A DNA stretch of 64,000 nucleotides, taken from positions 186,001 to 250,000 of the forward strand of contig JADDTR010000021.1 of NCBI GenBank assembly GCA_015345905.1, written 5' to 3'. This document shows, in pieces, positions 37,101-48,416 of the stretch (position 1 is the stretch's first letter; each line of letters starts with the position of its first letter). The notes under the pieces were generated by a model. The model was not told the origin of the DNA, did no database searches, and saw only the letters and a list, made by a program, of their open reading frames with translations. Source of the stretch: Aotearoamyces nothofagi (Eukaryota; Ascomycota; Leotiomycetes; Leotiales; Tympanidaceae). Both the position numbers and the translations under genes were made by a program.

Positions 37101-39896
37101 ATGGGCATGGAAGTGGCTGTATGGATTTGGTCGTAGGTGATCGAAAAGCGCTGTCATAAGCTCATCAATTACGGGGGCCATGATAGGGTCTAAATAGTCA
37201 GCAGTAAGATTGTCAACACAAAGCTCCAGTGTGCGTAGGCCTTGTCCAACAAGCTCCGAGCCAGCACGGAGAGCAACAACAAGCGGGCGCATCAAATAGC
37301 TCAGATGAGGCAAAAGGTTGCTCAACCGAGCAGGCACAGTGAGGCACAGCTCAACGTACAGGTCCCGGTCCGCAGGCTTACGGGCAGCCAGTAGCAGGTT
37401 GTTTAGGACCTCTAACAGCATCTCAAGAAGAGGCAAAATCTGCTTGTACAGATGCTCAAATTTCCCACCCCCGATGCTTCTGAACAGAGATCTTAGAAGT
37501 AAGAAGTAGTTCATGGGCTCTTCCGCAGTAGTTGAAAGTTCAATCGACTTAGTAACTATGTTGAGAACGTGTGGGAGCAAGACTTGCTCATTCTGATTAG
37601 AAAATAGAGTAACTGCCATGAAGGCTAGCTTGAAGAGCCGTAGCAAGATGGAAGATTTCTTCACATCAGCAGTGCCAACTTCATCGATACGATCCATCAG
37701 AAAGCGTAAGAGCATACCAGCAAAGCTAGGCGAGGTTGCTTCACTGGCAAGGAAGAATTGCGGGACGTGAAGCAGCGCTGTATGTTCAAAAATCATCTCG
37801 TAAAGGTTGGGAATCTCTTCATGGAAGACCTCATGGAAGGTTGCTGGATCGATACAATGGAAGACAGTGGCAAAAGTCTCAAGTAGATCTTTCTCTTCTT
37901 TGCTACTCGAAATCATGTAATGGTTGGCCATGAACTCGACAGGTGATGTGTATTGCGACTCCGTTGCCGGCTTTTCGATTTCGTAATATCTAAAAACGTA
38001 GGCGCCCTCACGAAACAGCTTGATTATGACCTGCACTTCTTCTGCTGTGAATCCGTAGGAGACCTCCTGCCAGTGTGGTGGAGCATTGGCCGGGTCGATT
38101 GGCGATCCAATATTACAAGCTTTAAGTTGGTAGAATGTATTTTTCAGGCCGTTCATGAGATTCTTGAACAGAAACTTATTGTCTGCCACTGGATCAGCTG
38201 CGCGGTCACGCGGATTGGACGTCTTAATCGGAACAGCTGTGAAGATGTCAATTTCATCCCATTCTGGGGGATTCTCTCTGTCAGCCAGGTAATTATCAGC
38301 CGCCGAGTCTTCTTTTTGCTGAGCGTAAAACTTAGACAGCTTCACTGCATTGGGATACTGGCGGTTCATCGCAGCAAACTTGTCGCCGATGGCATTCAGG
38401 ATCATGATCAGATAGTGACGAGCATCAGCCTTATTCTCCATCCTTGCAATGCACTCGGCCATGTTTAACAGAAGCTTTGCGCTCATTGTTTGGAAGCTTG
38501 TTCCAGGAAAGCTGTCCTGGAGATTCTTTGTGTACACCTCCACAGTTTTTCGGATCTGATGAGGTTCGAGCTGATCACGAACATGATGAATTAGATCTGC
38601 AAGCATGCTGTATGCTAGAGGCCGCATAGTCTCGTATACAGTAAGTCCGTCACCGATCAGTGTCTTCTCGTCCAGTAGTTCGTCGATTTTCTTCAAGAAG
38701 ATCTTCCTAAAGTTAAAGTTAATAATGTGACGAATAGCAACAAGAAGTTCTTTTCTAGCTCCTGATTTCTCTCGCGGGCAATCCTTCAGCAGCCGCACAA
38801 CGATATCAGGCAACGTTGGTAGAAATTCGGTAAGTTGTTGAGCATACACACGAAGGAGGTATGCCAAAAAGCTCATGGTCTTGACCTGTGCTGTTATGAA
38901 CTCCCCGAAGGCTGCTCTGTTCCGAATATTCGGACTGACACCAGTGAAAATGGTTCCTTTGGCGGCAGCCTCCTCGTGTGCTTGCTCCTGCGGCTTCGCC
39001 TGCAACAACAGAACAACTTTGATCAGAGGTACGAATTTCTTGACGTTAGCAGGCACGGTATTTCTATACACCTGGAAAATCGACACAACAATAATCGGAC
39101 ATTCTGCGAGGACCTTGAAAGACTGCATGCCCTTCAAAAGCGGTCGTGTCTGTTGTTGTGGATCAGCACCTAGGTCTGATACTGAAGCCACCGGGGATCC
39201 TGGCCGTGGAGACTGGAAGTTTTGAGTACTACCAGGCGTCGACGGGACGGCCGGCGCGGTCGAGCTCCCGGTTGTGGGATTGTCGAGCTGATCATGAACT
39301 ACAGCAGGCATGTCGTCGAACATCTCTTGGATGAGCGTGAGAAACTGTTGTACTTGCTCGTTGCCTGGAAGTTGCAGGACCTTTATTTGATGGCGCATAA
39401 TGTCCATGATCGTCTTAACACAGAGAATAGCATTTTCTTCATTCTCGACTCGGACCAAGCCCATAAGTGTATCAACTACTTGAACTGTATAAGGTTCGAA
39501 GGGTTCCGGGGGATTTGTAGGCAATCTGTGTAGGATTTCGAGAACACAATTGCGAAGTTTCTTAATGAAATGTCAGCGTATACGACAAATAACTACTTGG
39601 CCATATCATACCTGCTCAGCTGATGTGCTAATGAAGACGGGTTGTCCTTTCAAGAGGTTCAAAAAGATCGGTATGAGCTTCTTGAGGAAGGATGGGTAAA
39701 CTTGACCCGTGGTGTAGTGTTCGAGACTATCACGGAGCTGTGTCGCTGCTTCGACTCTCAGCTTTATATCTGCGGGAAACCATAGTTAGTACCACTCCAG
39801 AAGATACTCCAATTGAAGAGCAAATGCGGCGGGGTACACACCTGTGTCCGCAGAGCCCAGTCGCTGAGCGACAGTGTCGATATTGTTGGAAGACAT
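28146..39896 (-). CDS. TRA1: Tra1, PIKK-like pseudokinase subunit of SAGA and NuA4
   Basis: Three exons: 39842-39896 ([18 protein letters not shown]), 39612-39769 and 28146-39560, with introns of 72 and 51 bases. The last exon is an unbroken 11.4 kb frame. The protein has about 3875 residues (yeast Tra1 has 3744). Most of it is helical HEAT-type repeat. A FAT region lies around 2550-3150, an Ala/Lys/Glu-rich insert ([20 protein letters not shown]) near 3250, a PI3-kinase-like domain around 3460-3790 and a FATC tail ending LWMPYL. The kinase-like domain lacks the catalytic loop and DFG residues, having [20 protein letters not shown] instead, as in all Tra1/TRRAP proteins. Tra1 is the docking surface through which activators recruit the SAGA and NuA4 acetyltransferase complexes. 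Confidence 0.97.
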
Positions 39897-41532
39897 GGCT
39901 GCGGCATCCGCAATGACGCAACCTTTCAAGTGCCCGACTTCATGCGATGTGGTTGACAGTGTCCGATCGATCTGTCGTTGCGCTCAGGTAAGGTAGGTAG
40001 GTAGGCCGGCGCAAAAGAGAGTCGATCTATATCATTCACGGCGGCAAAAGAAGAGATAATCTGAAAAAGAAAAATGGCCCAGGGTGATCAGGCGCAGAAT
40101 GCTAAGAGCGCTCAGGTAATCTGTGACAGGATTGGAGTTCAGAGGCCAGATGTGGCACTGGAAATGGTAGTTGCCCTTGGAGCGATGCGAGGCTCTGAGT
40201 TCGCGAATATCTTTCAGAAACCGCGTTGAATTCACGAAGCGGGCGGCCCCTTCAGCGAATGCGCTGCACGTGACTATATCGGCTAGCCTGTTTGGTCGCT
40301 AGCGTACTATTCTGGCCAATGCCGGTCTTGCGCACACCGACTCTAAGGCCCTCACGCTCTGCCTTATTAGGTTAAAGTCCGCTGGCGACAATCCATTCAT
40401 GACGTTCTATATTCTGTCTTTCCTACTGAACTTCTCCGGTCATTTCAGTATTCCTTTGAAATTATCAGGATCTAGATTGCCTGTATCTCTATAGCATAAT
40501 GCACTGCTACAGTACCAATTATGAGACTTTCCGGCAACACAAAGACCAAGCTAAGTCTTCTTACCCTTACAGATATGTAGTATAGAAAGAAGAGGCTTAT
40601 CAGATAATAGCAAAGCCGTTAGGCCAGATTTTCTCGAGCAAGTTTAGTAGACAGGTAGCCCAAATAGCTTGCAGAGCCCCGGCTGCTACAGTACTAACTG
40701 CTGTATTTACATATTGTACAGAAATGACAGAAAAAGGTTATAGGACACTTCCATATCCCCCGAATCGTCTAAGTGTCGCGCGACTTCTGTCCATTCCCAC
40801 TCCCCCACCCCCACAACCCCCCTTCGATACTTAAGCGCTAAATCATCAATTCTACTTTTACATTATCATCTCAAGTACGCTTCATATTTTATTATAGTCA
40901 GTTCAACTCAGGCCATGGCAAGTCAAGGTTTCTGGTAATCCTATTTAATATCATGTGTAATCCCCTATGTAGAAGTCCGTAGCCTTGAGGATACATGTTT
41001 GGGTTATCTGGGGATTGAAAGGAAGAGGCATGTTGTATTTAAATAGCGTAATGGTTATAGAGTTCACGACGTCCCTTTGTGTTTGCCTGCATATTGCCAA
41101 ACAGATGGCATGGCATATTTAATGTGTGCACTTGTATATTTTGGTCTCAACTCTCAAGCATTATAATTTATATGTTTATTTAATGTCGAGCTCTGTAACA
41201 GCCATAAAAATGCCCCATCAGTCATGAAAATTTGCTCGACTGTATTCGCTAAAAGTCCTTAAGACTGACTTGGAAAGCCAGAGACTAGACGCTACTGCTA
41301 AGAGGAAACACTTCTTGGACCTAAGGTAGCCACATGTTGCCAGGCAATGATGCAAACAAACAAACAATATCAAAATCCTACAACACAAATACAAAACCAC
41401 CAAGCGAAGGTAATTTATCTCAAAGACCACATCCTCTCCTCACATATGACGCCCAACAATGGCACAATCTCCACAAGGAACCAGAGACCGCGTAGCTGAC
41501 TTGATGTTGGCCAACAATCCACCGCCAATAGC
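39897..41532. other. 1.6 kb intergenic region
   Basis: The first part should be the TRA1 promoter; AT-rich sequence follows. A tiny frame at 40915-40938 (MASQGFW) sits after a pyrimidine-rich leader but has no support as a gene. Confidence 0.5.
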
Positions 41533-43821
41533 CTAAGAGCTCGCCGAGCTATACACCCATCTGGCGGCGATTTCTCCCGGCGCCGGGTATTCTGGCTCAG
41601 GCTCGTATATCGAGAGATTCTCCTTGAGCTTCTGGAACGACTCGGAAAGCTTCTTCTTGAGAGTCTTCAACCTGGTCTCTTTCGGCTTCGGGCCGCGGTT
41701 CCTTCTCATCTCAACAGCTGGGCGAGAATAGACCGGCGAGCCACCATCGGGTTCTGGGATAAGGCCCGCGTATCTTGGCGGAGTTGAGGCTCCCGTGTTC
41801 TCCTGCGGAGCCGGACCAGGTACATTTGGTACGTGGTGGTTCAAGACTTCTCGCACCGGTACCTCATCTATAATCGCGTGCTCAGATGCAATTGATTCGG
41901 GATGCACAATTGTGAAGTCGTTATCTGTTCCAGCGCGCTGGCGTCTAGATCTCTGATTTCTAGCATCCTGATGCCTAGATCTCTGATTTCTAGCATCCTG
42001 ATGCCTATATTCCTGATCTCCAGCGCCCTGTTGTCCATTCAGCGCAATGGGTTCCCCAGCTGCAGATGCAGTTCCATTCTCATTGACACGCGTAGCGGAA
42101 AGAGTCTCTTGCACCTGGATGCCGTTGCTCGGGGGTAGTGTAGCTCCATGCTCGTTGACGTGCAAAGCCAACTGCGCCCCTTGAGCCAGAGCACTGTTGC
42201 CTTGGGGCATTATAGCCGAAATGTCATCTGTATTTGCATCTTCCGAATCATAGTCAGATTCTTCCTGCGGGGAAGACGCAGGAGACCCCCAATCCACCCG
42301 TCTGAACAGTCCCTTAGCTATGATTCTAAGTTTGAGCTCACGAAACCACCACTTCAGCTTATTCCCCTTGTCAAATCTTGGCTGGCCGTCCTCAGCATGA
42401 TTATGTCTAAATCCAACCGACTCCGCGGCCTGTGGCTTGTTACGGTCGCCCTCAGCTCCGGCTGTGGTTGTGGGGTCATCCTGTAGTTCTGGCTGGCCAG
42501 TTCTGATTGAAGCTTCTTGTCCGTCTTCTGCGACTGGTGGAGGTACTTGTACAAGCTCAGTGGGAACCTCGGAAGGCTGGTCGAATCGATTGATGCAACT
42601 TAGGCTGGATATGATTCTTCCCAACTTTCTTTTGAGTGATTTTATTGTACCAAGATCCTCCTCGACCACCTGTTCCACCTGTTCAGCTTCCTGGTGGTTG
42701 ACTTGCGGGACTTCTGAAGAAGTGATTGTGATTTCTGTAGCTTCTGGAATCTCGTCTGTAGGTCCGGTATGAGCTAAAGCAGAGTGTATGGAGATCATTG
42801 AAGCTTCGCCTTGTGCACTACCGCCTTGTGCACTACCGCCTTGTGAGCAACCGACTTCTGTTGTCAGTCCACTAACATCACCGATCGATGATTGCTGACC
42901 AACATGGGTTACACTGCCACCGGGGATTTGGAGTTGTGGTCTGGTGAATGGCATTGGAGTTGCCATACTCAATAACTGCGGTGAGGAATTTCCGGACTCA
43001 TCCTCATCAGTTTGAGACTCGGTGTCTGTATTGGTCGATCCTTGCTGGAGTTGATGAGACATAGCAAATGGAGCCAATAGCTGTGCTACATGGAGCTTAT
43101 ACTGTAAGGGTGGGTTGTCTGGTGGCTCATCGTCTTGTGATGAATGGTCTGGTGGTGCGTTGTCCGAACCATACTCAGAGGGTGACGAAGTCTCCCCGCT
43201 TCTAACTCGACGAAGTGAAAACGGTGGCAGATCTGGAGCAGATGCCGGTGCTGTGGCCGGAGCAGAGGGCAAGGGAAGAGAAACTTCACCTGACTTGGCT
43301 TTTCCCTTCCATGCCGAGGACTGGAGGTTGGGATCGGAATCACTTGATTGAGAACACCAGCTTGGACCCCGATGGGACTCTGCTTGCTCGGGTTCAAGAT
43401 TCTCTTCAATGGAATCAAGGCTCTCGACCCCTGGTCCTGGAGGCACGGAAATACCATCAGATGGCATCTCAATGGTGATGCTGCCTGAATTGCTACTAAG
43501 CTGAGGGCTAGGTAGCCGATAAAATTGAACTGAAGGGGAGAATGTTACGTTTCTCAATATCTCTAATTTGGGGCTGGACTCAGCACTGTGGATGGATGAA
43601 GTATCCGACTCTTGGTGGGGCTCTCCGCCCTCTAAGTTATCGATCTGACCGTTATTTGGAGTGCTACCAACATCTTGTCCTTCAATGACAATGAGCGTTG
43701 TTTCGTCCCTAGGACCGTCACCAACATCTTGACCTTCAATGGCAATGAGTGGTGATTCGTCTCTAGTACTGCCATGGTCAAGTCCCTGAGAGGCAGAAGC
43801 CTCTGGAACTTGGGTGGCCAT
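41533..43821 (-). CDS. large disordered protein of unknown function
   Basis: A single 762-residue frame from an ATG at 43819-43821. I recognise no domain. It is rich in Ser, Pro, Gln, Glu and Asp, with internal duplications: IAIEGQDVGDGPRDET and IVIEGQDVGS near the N-terminus, GGSAQGGSAQG in the middle and RHQDARNQRSRHQDARNQRS near residue 620. Two short basic helices stand out, SLKRKLGRIISSL at about 400 and TRLKTLKKKLSESFQKLKEN at about 725, just before the C-terminal EIAARWVYSS. The codon-level tandem repeats and long uninterrupted frame suggest a real but fast-evolving gene. Structural or scaffold roles are only guesses. Confidence 0.65.
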   Translation of the reverse strand: MATQVPEASASQGLDHGSTRDESPLIAIEGQDVGDGPRDETTLIVIEGQDVGSTPNNGQIDNLEGGEPHQESDTSSIHSAESSPKLEILRNVTFSPSVQFYRLPSPQLSSNSGSITIEMPSDGISVPPGPGVESLDSIEENLEPEQAESHRGPSWCSQSSDSDPNLQSSAWKGKAKSGEVSLPLPSAPATAPASAPDLPPFSLRRVRSGETSSPSEYGSDNAPPDHSSQDDEPPDNPPLQYKLHVAQLLAPFAMSHQLQQGSTNTDTESQTDEDESGNSSPQLLSMATPMPFTRPQLQIPGGSVTHVGQQSSIGDVSGLTTEVGCSQGGSAQGGSAQGEASMISIHSALAHTGPTDEIPEATEITITSSEVPQVNHQEAEQVEQVVEEDLGTIKSLKRKLGRIISSLSCINRFDQPSEVPTELVQVPPPVAEDGQEASIRTGQPELQDDPTTTAGAEGDRNKPQAAESVGFRHNHAEDGQPRFDKGNKLKWWFRELKLRIIAKGLFRRVDWGSPASSPQEESDYDSEDANTDDISAIMPQGNSALAQGAQLALHVNEHGATLPPSNGIQVQETLSATRVNENGTASAAGEPIALNGQQGAGDQEYRHQDARNQRSRHQDARNQRSRRQRAGTDNDFTIVHPESIASEHAIIDEVPVREVLNHHVPNVPGPAPQENTGASTPPRYAGLIPEPDGGSPVYSRPAVEMRRNRGPKPKETRLKTLKKKLSESFQKLKENLSIYEPEPEYPAPGEIAARWVYSSASS
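41943..42032. repeat. in-frame 30-bp tandem repeat inside the disordered-protein gene
   Basis: Three copies of a 30-base unit (CTAGATCTCTGATTTCTAGC then ATCCTGATGC), two of them almost identical, encode the ten-residue repeat RHQDARNQRS. Confidence 0.9.
42792..42845. repeat. in-frame 15-bp tandem repeat
   Basis: Three copies of CCTTGTGCACTACCG encode GGSAQ units in the same gene. Confidence 0.85.
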
Positions 43822-44873
43822 TCTGCGTAGATCTGAAAGGTGTCTTTCCTATAACGACTGTTATGAGTAATTTCGTTTTACGGAATAATCTCTAGAAAGC
43901 AAGGAAAACGATAGAATCTGAAGCGATAGTGATGCATTAGAGGATATGCTGTGAGTGTCTGTGTATTAATGGTGATGAGAAGAAGAGAGGAGACTAACCG
44001 TTGAGAAGATATACCAGGAAGGACTGGGGAGTTATGACGTGTAAGGAAGGAACGCTCTCAGTATTTAGACTTCTATCTGGAGTTGAAATGGAAGGACCAT
44101 AGAGGTTCCCATTCAGTGGTTTCTGTCAGGATGGGCAGGAGCGTGCGGAGATTTTTTTTCGACGTTGTTGTTTTGAAGAGGGAGGGAAGCTGGCGGAAGG
44201 CGTTATAGAACCTTCCGCCGCATGGTAGAGGCTCTCATGTACCGCACAACTCATGGGAATTGACATTGACGCTCTTTCTACGCCAACCTATCTATTTCAC
44301 TGTTATAGGACATGATGAGAATGCAAAACAAGGAAGGTCTGATAGAGTTCTAAGCATCGAGGGCTTCGGTATCTTATTAATTGCGTATTTTGATCATTCT
44401 CGATACTCCCAAAAGGATGAACTTATAGCACAACGCTGACTCTAAGTAGAAGGGCATAAATGATTTCACAGTACATACATACGCTGATCTGAATAGTCAC
44501 TATAGGTGTTACTTGATTCCTTACAGTTAGACATAGAATGGCGCATTCGCATCCATTCTCACCACTCTTGCAGGAGGCTATACCAAAATGTCTATTGTTT
44601 TAGTTAGTTCTTCAACAGCTATTTAGAAGTTAGTTGAGAACGAGAACAGACATCAATAACCTCCATTATTGCAGTAATATAACAGGCGATATACTGGTAT
44701 ACATATACTGGAAGCTGATTATGGCAGTCTCAGGACAATGGAGTGAGTAACGGATGAGCTTGCAATACTTATTATTACAAAGGCAAGAGTCGACATACAC
44801 CAAATACCCATCCAAAACACCATCAACCCCGTTCATACTCTCTACAAGCCTCCGCCTAAGCCCCTCAATCCTC
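43822..44873. other. 1.05 kb intergenic region
   Basis: Upstream region of the disordered-protein gene and 3' flank of the decarboxylase gene. No gene seen. Confidence 0.6.
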
Positions 44874-45584
44874 TTACATAGTAGGCGCGTCCGGATCAAT
44901 CGGTACCAAGTCCCCCTTCCCATGAAACGTCTCCAGAATATCCGCCTGCTCACTCAACATGAACCGATCCGCCTGGTTCCCCACATTCGCCAGCTCCCTC
45001 CAGCGCTTCAGGTCTTCCGGGTTGCGCTTGTCGCCGTGCGCCTTCTCGGGATAGGCCCAGTGCCCTCGCGAGAAGCCGAGCAGCGTCGAGATCTTCTTGT
45101 TGGGGATGTCATATACGAGAGAGCAGATGGTGCCGGTTTCTGCAGAGAATAAGCGTGCTGGCTTGGCACGTAGTTGGGAAATAGGGATACGCTAGGGGGG
45201 GCGGCTGCAGTGGGTGGGGAGGGGCGGGAGGAACGGTCTTGGACAAACCTTCAAGCCAGTTACATTGCCAGAGCTCGCCCGGCCGGATACACTGGTACGT
45301 CGCGGTCTGGTAATTGATTCTGCCAGCCATCGGGCCGCCGTGGATGGCATACACGATTCTCTTCTCCGAGAAGAACCACCTGGGACGCACCTTGTCAGTA
45401 TCTGGCTCCGTGGTGTTCTCCCTGTGAGGAACCGGGGGGGGGCACAGGGCGAGGATACGCACATCTCATAACGCCATTTCTCGGGGTTGCCTTGCGCGTC
45501 TGTGGCGTTGTAGTCGTACAAGAGGTGGAGATCTCTGATATCCTTATCAAACGTCCTCAGCGTCTCGGCGCTCATGGTATTCAT
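44874..45584 (-). CDS. phenolic acid decarboxylase
   Basis: Three exons: 45463-45584, 45249-45379 and 44874-45139, with introns of 83 and 109 bases. The spliced protein has 172 residues, normal for the family. It reads LLYDYNATDAQGNPEKWRYE, then GGPMAGRINYQTATY and CNWLEETGTICSLVYD, ending DLVPIDPDAPTM. By likeness to bacterial PadC, the active site would be Tyr23, Tyr25, Arg61 (MAGR) and Glu84 (WLEETGT); all are present. The enzyme removes the carboxyl group of p-coumaric and ferulic acids without a cofactor, giving vinylphenols, which fungi use to detoxify plant phenolics. It should be cytosolic. The first Met is at 45584, with another three codons on. Confidence 0.9.
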
Positions 45585-46167
45585 TTTTCTTCCTTTGCTT
45601 GGTTGACGCGAGGTCAATCGATAATGGTAATTGTTTAAATATAACTATAACTAGTCGATGACTTAATTATCAGATGAAACAAATAAGAAACGTTGATGAA
45701 AGTGTAATGTTTTCTCTTGTATCAATTTAATGGTAGGCAAGCGATTTTTTTTTTAAATATTGTTAATGAGAGGGAATTTACTTTATATACTCGATTCTTC
45801 GTAACGCGTTGCCTACTGATCCGTTCGATGCGGGCGTTGACATACGACACGATGCATTGACGCGGCCCCGTGCCATACCGGCTACCTCGTCATCCCACTG
45901 TAGAGCTTATCACTCGGCACCGCGTCTCGGGAGGTGGAAAGAAGTGGGCCCGGGGAATGGACGGTGTAGTAGACGCGCGATCTAGACGCTTGGCGGGTAG
46001 CAATGACGGCAGTGAGCGAGCTGCACAAGTTGGCAATGATTACAATGAAATCTCTATCGTAGACAACAAATATCGGCGGATAATTCATCAATTAGATGTA
46101 CGAGTGTTTTGAATGATCCAACCTCTAAAGCGACCGCTAACTAACAAGTCAAAAAATAACAAAGCGG
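45585..46167. other. intergenic region
   Basis: 583 bases, AT-rich near 45600-45800, without a gene. Confidence 0.6.
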
Positions 46168-48416
46168 TCAAATGTCAAGGTTCTTGTATTCCTTCCAGTA
46201 TAATCTCCCTACCTGACCCGTGAATTCCCAGCCTTCTTGCTTCAGAATCTCCATCACCCTTTCACACCAGTCAAGCTCGGTTAAACAGCCAGGCTGGTGA
46301 CGTCTGTAGATCTGCAGTGCGTTCCAGAGAGGCCAGACTGAGTGGTCCGGGCCGAAAGTGTCCAGTGTATTGCGCAGGGCGTAAGGAAGGGCTTGGCAGA
46401 TGCTGTTAGCAAGCGCTAAGATTGAAGAGTCGGAGAATTTAGGGTCGAGAGATGAAATGTTAGGAAGTGACTGAGTCGGAGGGATCGGTGAGGCGCTACG
46501 GGATGTAGAAGAGTTGATGCTGCCGTTTCCTGGTGGAGGTGTTGGTGGAAGGAGGAAAGAGTGGAAGCTAGAGTCTTGGTATGGTATCGGTGAAGGTTCG
46601 GGCTGTGGTAGAGGGACGGGCCGGAATAAGAAAGATCGATTAAAATCGTAGAAGGGTTCAGCCGTTGGTGGGAAGGTTTGTGAGCTCGGTGTTTGATTGT
46701 ATGAGTGGGTCAATCCAGGATCGAATAAAGACGGCGTTTGGGTGTATATTTGAGCTTGTGCTTGCGGAAAGAACTGGGATATTTCTGGACCAAATGGCTG
46801 AGACGTAGGTATGAATGGCTGAGAAGGCGCCGTAAAGACTTCAGGGGGTGCAGATGTGAAGGAATTATACTGCGCCGATCCAAACGCTTCAATTGCTGCG
46901 GTGTGGTGTTGCGATGATATCGGAGGTGGAGTAAACGAAATGGGATCTGTACAAATACGATGTATCTGTTGGACAGTTTGATAGAACATACAGAGAGCTG
47001 ACCAATAGTACATGTGTGAGAAGGCGGCTTGAATACCTTCGAATTCAAATCGGAGGTTGAACAAGATGTCGATCCTGGATCTTGGCTTCCGGTCTCCGCA
47101 ATCTGTGGATTCGGCGACGTTCATTGGGTCTTCATGCCAGAAGAGGGGAGTGTTTGACCGCGCATGAAGTTCACTGTACCAGTCATCAAACATTTTATCT
47201 ATTCGTTTGCAGTTGTTGAAGAGATCCCTCGCTTTAAGTCTACGACCAACAGACGGAGGAAATGATTCTAGACGCTCGGCCCGCTCAAAGATTCCAGGAA
47301 GAAGAACCTGGATATCCAAAAGACGATCCATATCGTTCTTTGGGATATCTTCCCAAGGTACGGTACACCAATCCGGATCAGCAAGAAACGTTGCCTTTCG
47401 TCGTGCCATAGCATCAAAGCACTACTAAATGTCAGTGCCAAACGTCTGAAATGGCGAGATATTCTTACAGCAGTATTCCGATAAACTCGAGTAAAGAAGT
47501 GATGGTCTGGGAAACTCTACATACAGAGGTCAATTTTTATCCTCGCTCTCTAAAGCATAGGTAATACCTTATATTTTGCAGCACCTTGTCGTTTCACTTG
47601 TAATGATGAACCTCCAAATAACCCTTTGAAAGCTGTAGATTTCTCAGCTGTAAATTCTGTCTGATGTTCCGGCACCTTGGAGACCGGCTTTGGTCCGCTA
47701 ACTTGGGGTCCCGGACAAACATCATATAGAAAAAGGAACATTGCAGGTTCTGCATTTCCTGATTTCAAATCTTCTGTGGTATCTAAGTTTGTAAATCGCA
47801 CCCTTTTAATTGTGTGATTGCTGGAGGTACCATTTTCCTTTTTGTGGTCCGGCTGATCAGATTCCTTGGCCGCGCCTGACTGCATGAGACATAATCCACT
47901 CAGCGAGAAGTCCAGAGTATGACTGGAACCTGTAAGATCCGGAAAGCAATACATCAATGACGGCAGAGTAAAAGATTCTCCAGCATATTCGAACAACGGT
48001 TCTAAACTCGGAAACTTAGTATGAACCACAATGAACTGAATATTGTTGGTTGGTGCATCAGTAACACTGGCAACAAAGTCCCCAAAGGGATGCTTGATCT
48101 GTACAAGAGAGGTAGTGCTGGCCTTGCGTGCATTCTTTGTTTCTGGTTTACTCTTTGGTTTTGGCGTCAAGAGCGACCGGTGTGGATGAGAACTGCAGCG
48201 TCCTCGATCCTTGGTCGTGCCGACAATAAATACACGTTTACGCTCATAGCCTTCACATTCCCGGCCTGTGTCGGTACATTTCTGGCAGCTTGGACGCTGG
48301 TTATCGCACTGATTATGCTGTTAGTATTGAGATATGCCGCGTGCAAAAACGCTTACCTTGACTCTCCGAGTTCGGCATGTATTGCAGCCTTTGAACTTGC
48401 CTGCAACCCCCACCAT
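46168..48416 (-). CDS. Zn2Cys6 fungal transcription factor
   Basis: Four exons: 48357-48416, 47568-48308, 47469-47516 and 46168-47421, with introns of 48, 51 and 47 bases. All three are phase 0. The protein is 700 residues. It starts MVGVAGKFKGCNTCRTRRVK, and the next exon gives CDNQRPSCQKCTDTGREC, a perfect C-x2-C-x6-C-x6-C-x2-C-x6-C zinc cluster at residues 11-38. A basic linker (LLTPKPKSKPETKNARK) follows. The C-terminal half carries a helical regulatory region (SFPDHHFFTRVYRNTACFDA, then ARRKATFLADPDWCTVPWED), with a long Pro/Ser/Gln stretch and a terminal helix. These factors bind CGG-type sites as nuclear regulators. Its targets are unknown; the neighbouring decarboxylase is one possibility. 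Confidence 0.88.

Noticed and set aside
40915-40938. Tiny frame MASQGFW after a pyrimidine-rich leader
   Set aside because: Only seven codons; no downstream exon could be assembled.
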